From Rhodococcus sp. KBS0724 (GTDB taxonomy: Bacteria; Actinomycetota; Actinomycetes; Mycobacteriales; Mycobacteriaceae), in the NCBI RefSeq assembly GCF_005938745.2, contig NZ_VCBX02000001.1, forward strand, positions 5,842,501 to 5,906,500: a DNA stretch of 64,000 bases, given 5' to 3'. Under the pieces are notes generated by a model. The model saw only the letters and a program-made list of their open reading frames with translations, was not told the DNA's origin and ran no database searches. Every line of letters starts with the position of its first letter. The stretch's first letter is position 1. A program made the translations under genes and the position numbers. This document shows, piece after piece, positions 58,984 to 64,000 of this stretch.

Positions 58984-59928
58984 ATGCAGGCACCCGGCAT
59001 GGACATACGCAGCGCGCAATATCTCGTCGCCGTCGTCGATCATGGCAGCGTCACGGCAGCCGCCGTGGCGCTGCACATTTCGCAACCCTCACTGTCGCAG
59101 GCGATACGCAATCTCGAACGGACGCTGGGTTCCGCCCTGTTCGATCGCACCGCCCGCGGCTTGATCCCCACTGCTGCCGGAGCAGCGGTCGCCGACGCTG
59201 CTCGCAAACTACTCACCGACGTCGCCAAGGCCGAGACGGCAGTCGCTGCGGTGATCGCACTGCAATCGGGCGAACTCGCCATCGCTGTCCAATCCGACCT
59301 CGCGGTCGACGCGGTCGCCGACATGGCAGGTCAGCTCCACCGCACAGCTCCGGGGATCGTGTTCTCCACAACCGCGGCATCCAGCGCCCGCGAGGTACGG
59401 GCTCTGGTCCGGTCCGGCAGGTGCGAACTCGGATTTCTCGAACGCGATCTCGCGGACGGAACGTCCGACAACCTCCGCGAGATCGAGACCAGAGCACAGG
59501 AGACGGTGCTGTCGATCCCACCAGCACTTGCGGTCGGCCTCCCCGATCCGCTGCCCCGCGCGTCGATCAGTGCCCTGCCCATGATCGTCGACGCGCCGTC
59601 GAACCGTCGTAGCTACCCACTCGGCGCCGAGTGGGAACTCGTCGATATCGTCGTCGAGGTCCCCGATCGCCTGGCCGTTCGTGAGATGGTCGGCCACGGC
59701 GGCGGCGCCGCACTCTTGCCCCGTTCCATCGCCGAGCAGGACGCCCCCGGGACGAGCATTCGATCGCTGCACCCACCAATCATCCGACGGACAAGTATCG
59801 TCTTTCGCGACGGGCCTTTGTCCCCTGCTGCGGCGGCGCTGGTATCGAATCTCCGCACCGCTCACAGTCCTTCGACAAACAGCCTTCCCAACGGCGACAA
59901 TCTCTCCGGATCGAACTCGATACCGTAG
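58984..59928 (+). CDS. LysR family transcriptional regulator
   Basis: A LysR protein of about 314 residues. The DNA-binding part has MDIRSAQYLVAVVDHGSVTA and ISQPSLSQAIRNLERTLGSALFDR. The effector domain ends with an unusual tail of about 25 residues (SPSTNSLPNGDNLSGSN). Start is ATG 58984 (GGGAG upstream) or ATG 58999, which would begin exactly at MDIRS. It is divergent from the ligase operon with a LysR box between. Its 3' end overlaps the convergent LysR gene by 67 bases. Confidence 0.9.
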   Translation: MQAPGMDIRSAQYLVAVVDHGSVTAAAVALHISQPSLSQAIRNLERTLGSALFDRTARGLIPTAAGAAVADAARKLLTDVAKAETAVAAVIALQSGELAIAVQSDLAVDAVADMAGQLHRTAPGIVFSTTAASSAREVRALVRSGRCELGFLERDLADGTSDNLREIETRAQETVLSIPPALAVGLPDPLPRASISALPMIVDAPSNRRSYPLGAEWELVDIVVEVPDRLAVREMVGHGGGAALLPRSIAEQDAPGTSIRSLHPPIIRRTSIVFRDGPLSPAAAALVSNLRTAHSPSTNSLPNGDNLSGSNSIP

Positions 59929-60752
59929 GTCAGTGAGATCGCAGGATTCAACGGGAAAATCTCGGCCCCCGAGGCAGCTGCACGCTCGGCAAGAGAACGT
60001 TCCATGAACGCCATACCCAAACCGGCGAGCACGAACTCGCCGACGGCCTCCCGGTGCGCGAGTTCAGTCGACATCTGTGTCCTGACGCCGGCGGCATGCA
60101 AGGACGACTCGATGGCAACTCGCGCCCGGGAATGTTTCTGCACTGCGACCACCGGTAGATTCGGAAGCTCGGTCAATGACACCGATTCTCCAGCAGTAGG
60201 TTTCATTCCGCTCGGCCAGACCGAACGCGGCGCCGTTCCCGGGACGGCAAGCCAATAGTCGTTCACTCCGATGACATGCGTCGACAGTACCGACATCTCC
60301 GGTTGCCAATAGCTGAATACCAACTCACACACCCCGTCGGCCAATACGCTTTCCGTATTCGCGCCACGTGGAAGCTCACCGACACGCACCGTGATGCCCG
60401 GGCAGCGTCGACGGAAATCGGCGACAATTCGTGCCACCGGCCCCTCCAGTCCATGAGCGGCGGAGCAGATGTCCAGACGGCCTTTCGGTTCCATGTCCAC
60501 GCCGATCGCGGCATTGGACGCGGCCGCACTACTGCGCATCATTTGCCGAGCCGGCCCGACCAGCGCTCGTCCTGCCGACGTCAGGACCAGACCCCGGCCG
60601 ACACGGTGGAAGAGTTCGACGCCAAGTTCACGTTCGAGACTGCGAATACCTTGTGACAACGACGGCTTGGTTACCGACATGGACTGTGCCGCCGTCGCCA
60701 AAGACTCCCCGTCTGCAACGGCGAGAAAGTATTCGACTTGACGTAGGTCCAC
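59862..60752 (-). CDS. LysR family transcriptional regulator
   Basis: A 296-residue LysR protein (MDLRQVEYFLAVADGESLAT; KPSLSQGIRSLERELGVELFHR). It ends IEFDPERLSPLGRLFVEGL, a normal LysR end also seen in the paralogue at 52.8 kb. Its last 22 codons lie opposite the tail of the convergent LysR gene. It starts 33 bases after the acyl-CoA dehydrogenase on the same strand, and may be read through from it. Confidence 0.93.
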   Translation of the reverse strand: MDLRQVEYFLAVADGESLATAAQSMSVTKPSLSQGIRSLERELGVELFHRVGRGLVLTSAGRALVGPARQMMRSSAAASNAAIGVDMEPKGRLDICSAAHGLEGPVARIVADFRRRCPGITVRVGELPRGANTESVLADGVCELVFSYWQPEMSVLSTHVIGVNDYWLAVPGTAPRSVWPSGMKPTAGESVSLTELPNLPVVAVQKHSRARVAIESSLHAAGVRTQMSTELAHREAVGEFVLAGLGMAFMERSLAERAAASGAEIFPLNPAISLTYGIEFDPERLSPLGRLFVEGL

Positions 60753-60785
60753 CCGTCGACTGTACGACGCACGTCCACACGCGGT

Positions 60786-61976
60786 TCAGTTGTACGAGCG
60801 CAGCAGCCCCTTGCTGATGATCTGCTTCTGGATATCGCTGGTGCCCTCACCGATCAGGAGGAACGGCGCCTCACGCATCAAGCGCTCGATCTCGTACTCC
60901 TTGGAGTACCCGTACCCGCCGTGAATACGGAAACTGTCCTGCGTGACCTCCGAGCAGAACTCACTCGCCAGGTACTTCGCCATACCGGCAGCGACATCGT
61001 TCCGTTCGCCCGAATCCTTGAGCCGAGCCGCATTCACCATCATCAGATGCGCAGCTTCGACCTTCGTACCCATCTCCGCGATACGGAACGCGATGGCCTG
61101 ATGCTCGGCAATGGGCTTGCCGAAAGTTTCACGCTGCTTCGCGTACGTCACCGCAAGTTCGAAGGCCCGCTGCGCGATACCGCACGCACGCGCCGCCACA
61201 TTCACACGACCGACCTCGACACCATCCATCATGTGCCGGAACCCGACGCCGGGCTTGCCACCGAGAACCGCGTCGGCGCCAATCTCGAAACCGTCGAAAA
61301 CCATTTCGGTCGTGTCGATGCCCTTGTAACCCATCTTCTCGATTTTTCCGGGGATGGTCAGGCCGGGAAGGACTTCACCGAATCCGGCAGGCTTCTCGAT
61401 CAGCAACGTCGTCAGATTGTTGTGCGCCTTCGCCGCGCCTTCGTCAGTCTTGACGAGCACGGCCACCAGAGTCGACGAGCCGCCGTTCGTCAGCCACATC
61501 TTCTGCCCGTTCACCACGTAGTCGCCGGATTCGGTGCGCTTCGCCTTGGTCGAGATGGCAGCAACGTCGGAACCCAGTGCCGGCTCCGACATCGAGAAAG
61601 CACCGGTGAGCTCGCCCGTAGCCAACCGCGGCAGGTACTTCGCCTTCTGTTCCGGCGTCCCGTGTGCCGAAATCATGTGCGCCACTATGAAATGGGTGTT
61701 GACGACACCGGACACGCTCATCCAGCCGCGAGCCAATTCCTCGACGCACAGTGCGTATGTCAGGAGGGATTCTCCGATGCCACCGAACTCCTCGTCGATC
61801 GTCAACCCGAACAAACCCATGTCCTTCATCTGCTTGACGATGTCCGTGGGATACGTGTCGGTGTGCTCGAGTTCCTGCGCTGCGGGAATCACCACGCGAT
61901 CGACGAATTCCCGCACGGCACCGATGATGTCGTTCTGCGTCTCGGTCAATCCTGCAGTCTGCGCCAAACGCGTCAC
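60786..61976 (-). CDS. Acyl-CoA dehydrogenase
   Basis: A 396-residue acyl-CoA dehydrogenase. It has FSMSEPALGSDVAAIS near residue 130, GQKMWLTNGGSS near 157, RETFGKPIAEHQAI near 280 and the C-terminal LLIGEGTSDIQKQII with the EGT glutamate. GTG 61976 is the start, with AGGTGG just upstream. It is divergent from a thiolase, with a 16-bp inverted repeat in the gap. It is most like the dehydrogenase at 40.7 kb. Confidence 0.93.
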   Translation of the reverse strand: MTRLAQTAGLTETQNDIIGAVREFVDRVVIPAAQELEHTDTYPTDIVKQMKDMGLFGLTIDEEFGGIGESLLTYALCVEELARGWMSVSGVVNTHFIVAHMISAHGTPEQKAKYLPRLATGELTGAFSMSEPALGSDVAAISTKAKRTESGDYVVNGQKMWLTNGGSSTLVAVLVKTDEGAAKAHNNLTTLLIEKPAGFGEVLPGLTIPGKIEKMGYKGIDTTEMVFDGFEIGADAVLGGKPGVGFRHMMDGVEVGRVNVAARACGIAQRAFELAVTYAKQRETFGKPIAEHQAIAFRIAEMGTKVEAAHLMMVNAARLKDSGERNDVAAGMAKYLASEFCSEVTQDSFRIHGGYGYSKEYEIERLMREAPFLLIGEGTSDIQKQIISKGLLRSYN

Positions 61977-62048
61977 TGTTCCACCTGTTCATCGAGGGAG
62001 ATCCTCCACCCATTCAATCCCCGAAACACAGGGGTGTCAAAGTTCGAC

Positions 62049-62064
62049 AACCATACGAATGGTT
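62049..62064. promoter_or_regulatory. Perfect inverted repeat in divergent promoter
   Basis: AACCAT-ACGA-ATGGTT in the 221-base gap between the acyl-CoA dehydrogenase and thiolase genes. It is operator-like; the binding protein is unknown. Confidence 0.4.
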
Positions 62065-62197
62065 AGGGAAAAACTATGTCCGAGCAGCACTTCTACCGCT
62101 GTTGACAACTGCGGCGCCTGTCCTGAATATTCGAGGGCACGCGTTCGTATCTTCCGACGCACCTTCCTCATCCGCACTCTCCCGACAGGCGCATTCC

Positions 62198-63418
62198 ATG
62201 TATGACGCAGTCATCTGTGAACCCGTTCGCACACCAGTAGGCGGTTTCGGCGGTGTCTTCAAAGACGTTCCGGTAACCACGCTCGCCGCCACCGTCATGC
62301 GTGGACTGATCGACCGGACCGGACTTCAGTCCTGCGACATCGACGACGTCGTATTCGGTCAGGGTTACGCAAACGGCGAGGCCGCTGCCATCGGGCGTAT
62401 CGCAGCACTCGACGCCGGACTGGACATCTCGGTTCCCGGAATTCAACTCGACCGCCGGTGCGGATCCGGCCTCCAGGCAATCATCTACGCCGCCATGCAA
62501 GTTCAGACCGGAATGAGCGATCTGGTGATCGCCGGCGGTGCCGAAAGTATGAGTGGCGTCGAATTTTATTCCAACGACATCCGTTGGGGTACGAAGAAAC
62601 CCTCGGTGGAGTTCCACGACCGCTTGGCCAAACCCCGCACCAACTCCGGTGGTGTCAATTTTCCGGTCGACGGCGGCATGATCGAAACGGCCGAAAATCT
62701 GCGACGCGAATACGCAATCTCACGCGACGAGCAGGACCGCTACGCGCTTCGCTCGCACGAGCGCGCCGTCAACGCACAGGACAAGGGATACTTCGACGAA
62801 GAGATCATTCCCGTCACCGTCCCCTCCCGCCGCGGCGACGCGAAAGTTATTACCCAGGACGAGCATCCACGTCGTGACGTGCAACTGTCCGACCTCGCTG
62901 CACTTCGCCCACTACGTAGTCGCGTCGACCCCGACGCGACCGTCACCGCCGGCAATGCCTGCGGACAGAACGACGGCGGCGCAGCGGCCGTCGTCACCAC
63001 GCCCGCCAATGCCGAACGACTCGGGTTGCGCCCCTTCGCGAAACTGGTCAGCTGGGGTGTCACCGGTGTCGAGCCGAACCGCATGGGCATCGGACCTGTC
63101 TCTGCTGTCGCGAAAGCACTGTCGCGAGTCGATCTGCAACTCTCCGATATCGACCTGATCGAGGTCAACGAGGCCTTCGCCGCCCAAGTCCTCGCCTGCG
63201 CCCATGCCTGGAGCCTGAGCGAGGCGGATCTCCGCGAAAGGTTCAACGTCAACGGTTCCGGGATCTCACTCGGCCACCCCGTCGGCGCTACCGGCGGACG
63301 AATCCTCGCAAACCTGCTACGCGAACTCGACCGTCGTCAGGGGCGCTACGGAATCGAATCCATGTGCATCGGCGGCGGCCAGGGCATCGCCGCGGTCTTC
63401 GAGAACCTACGACGGTAA
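62198..63418 (+). CDS. Acetyl-CoA C-acyltransferase (thiolase)
   Basis: A 406-residue thiolase. The acylated Cys88 is in DRRCGSGLQAIIYAAMQVQTG (shown in part), NEAF near residue 328, GSGISLGHPVGATGG near 352 and SMCIGGGQG near 390. ATG 62198 starts the family-like MYDAVICEPVRTPVGGFGG; the longer frame from 62102 adds an unrelated leader. It is a paralogue of the thiolase at 38.2 kb. Divergent from an acyl-CoA dehydrogenase and convergent with a CaiB gene. Confidence 0.93.
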   Translation: MYDAVICEPVRTPVGGFGGVFKDVPVTTLAATVMRGLIDRTGLQSCDIDDVVFGQGYANGEAAAIGRIAALDAGLDISVPGIQLDRRCGSGLQAIIYAAMQVQTGMSDLVIAGGAESMSGVEFYSNDIRWGTKKPSVEFHDRLAKPRTNSGGVNFPVDGGMIETAENLRREYAISRDEQDRYALRSHERAVNAQDKGYFDEEIIPVTVPSRRGDAKVITQDEHPRRDVQLSDLAALRPLRSRVDPDATVTAGNACGQNDGGAAAVVTTPANAERLGLRPFAKLVSWGVTGVEPNRMGIGPVSAVAKALSRVDLQLSDIDLIEVNEAFAAQVLACAHAWSLSEADLRERFNVNGSGISLGHPVGATGGRILANLLRELDRRQGRYGIESMCIGGGQGIAAVFENLRR

Positions 63419-63429
63419 ATGTCGAGGCG

Positions 63430-64000
63430 CTATCCGATCGATCCGTCGCGGTGAAGGTCCGCGATCTGATCGGCCGTGCGCCCCAACTCGGTCAGAATCG
63501 AGTCGGTGTGCTGGCCCAAAGATGGCACATCGCCCATCTTCATTTCCACGTCGGAGAAGGTCATCGGCGGTAGCACAGCGTCGATGGGACCGACTTCCGT
63601 CCCTACGGATCGCCACCGTGAACGCTCTTCCAGCTGAGGGTGTTTCAGTACGCCACCCATGTCGTTCAATGCTGCTGCGGGTACACCGGCGTCGGCCAGA
63701 CGCTTATCCAGCTCTGCTGTCGAATACATCCGCGAGAGCGATCCGACCATCTCATCCACCTCGGCTCGATTTTCGACCCGGACGATGTTGGTGGCATACC
63801 GCGGATGATTCACCAGGTCTTCCCGCCCGAAGACGTCGACCATGAGTGCTCGCCATCCGCGCTCGTTCTGGACGCCGATGAGGATCTCACCGTCCGACGT
63901 CGGGAACGAATCATAAGGAACGATGGCCGCATGCCCGAGTCCGACTCGCGGAATCTGTTTGTCCGCATACATTTTCATGTACATCGGGTGACCGAGCCAT
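63430..64000 (-). CDS. CaiB/BaiF CoA transferase, N-terminus cut by window edge
   Basis: Partial gene: only the C-terminal ~190 residues are inside the window; the start lies beyond base 64000. It reads WLGHPMYMKMY at the edge, then PYDSFPTSDGEILIGVQNERGWRAL, the typical C-terminal domain entry of CaiB proteins, and ends SLGQHTDSILTELG. In-frame ATGs near the edge (such as 63984) are internal. Convergent with the thiolase, 11 bases apart. Confidence 0.9.
   Translation of the reverse strand, partial: WLGHPMYMKMYADKQIPRVGLGHAAIVPYDSFPTSDGEILIGVQNERGWRALMVDVFGREDLVNHPRYATNIVRVENRAEVDEMVGSLSRMYSTAELDKRLADAGVPAAALNDMGGVLKHPQLEERSRWRSVGTEVGPIDAVLPPMTFSDVEMKMGDVPSLGQHTDSILTELGRTADQIADLHRDGSIG

Noticed and set aside
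1..64000. Insertion sequences, prophage, tRNA or rRNA genes
   Set aside because: No transposase, integrase or phage-like protein, no terminal repeats and no cloverleaf or rRNA-like stretch was recognised by reading; short tRNAs could not be excluded by computation.

Overview
The window looks like chromosomal DNA of a high-GC actinomycete, most plausibly Rhodococcus or a close mycolata relative. Codon third positions are strongly GC-biased, GTG and TTG starts are common, and many gene pairs are coupled through ATGA or GTGA. The families present are typical of that group: F420-type LLM oxidoreductase, DUF35 with an Ltp2-like thiolase, FprB-like reductase, and many acyl-CoA dehydrogenases and CaiB/BaiF transferases. 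The genus is inferred from style only. No rRNA, tRNA, IS element, phage gene or CRISPR array was seen.

Almost every gene belongs to CoA-thioester catabolism. Region 1 (1-8.8 kb): a leftward operon encodes a Baeyer-Villiger monooxygenase, an AMP-forming acyl-CoA ligase, a CitE-like lyase and a CaiB transferase (cut by the window edge). A divergent rightward operon encodes a MenB/BadI-like hydrolase, an SMP-30 lactonase, an SDR and an LLM oxidoreductase. Region 2 (8.8-20.3 kb): a thiolase-SDR-enoyl hydratase operon, an acyl-CoA dehydrogenase, a P450, and a peptide-type ABC importer whose second permease is fused to an ATPase. Region 3 (20.3-27.3 kb): a TetR gene with two operators faces an operon of a double-length acyl-CoA dehydrogenase, an ADP-forming acyl-CoA synthetase and a zinc alcohol dehydrogenase; a GntR/FCD regulator follows. 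Region 4 (27.3-36.9 kb): ferredoxin, two CaiB proteins, two hot-dog hydratases, an Ltp2-like thiolase and DUF35, then two SDRs, a ferredoxin-NADP reductase and an NTF2-like protein. Region 5 (36.9-41.9 kb): a secreted glycine-rich protein preceded by three 29-bp tandem repeats, an ArsR regulator, thiolase, MaoC hydratase, GntR/UTRA regulator and acyl-CoA dehydrogenase. Region 6 (42-52.8 kb): a tight CitE-MaoC-CaiB trio resembling the methylmalyl/mesaconyl/citramalyl-CoA enzymes, then an acyl-CoA dehydrogenase, an MFS transporter, and a thiolase-SDR-ligase-nitronate monooxygenase operon. Region 7 (52.8-64 kb): two pairs of LysR regulators around a ligase-metallohydrolase-crotonase-crotonase operon, then an acyl-CoA dehydrogenase, a thiolase and the C-terminal part of another CaiB protein.

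Taken together, the window reads as a catabolic island for an alicyclic, terpenoid-like or branched compound. P450 with ferredoxin and reductase would hydroxylate; SDRs or the alcohol dehydrogenase would make a ketone; the BVMO would form a lactone; the SMP-30 enzyme would open it; and ligases, dehydrogenases, hydratases, thiolases and a retro-aldolase would finish the chain. The actual substrate cannot be read from the sequence. The most notable items are the CitE-MaoC-Mct-like trio, the double acyl-CoA dehydrogenase, a 15-bp near-palindrome shared by six promoter regions, and the repeat array at 37.2 kb.
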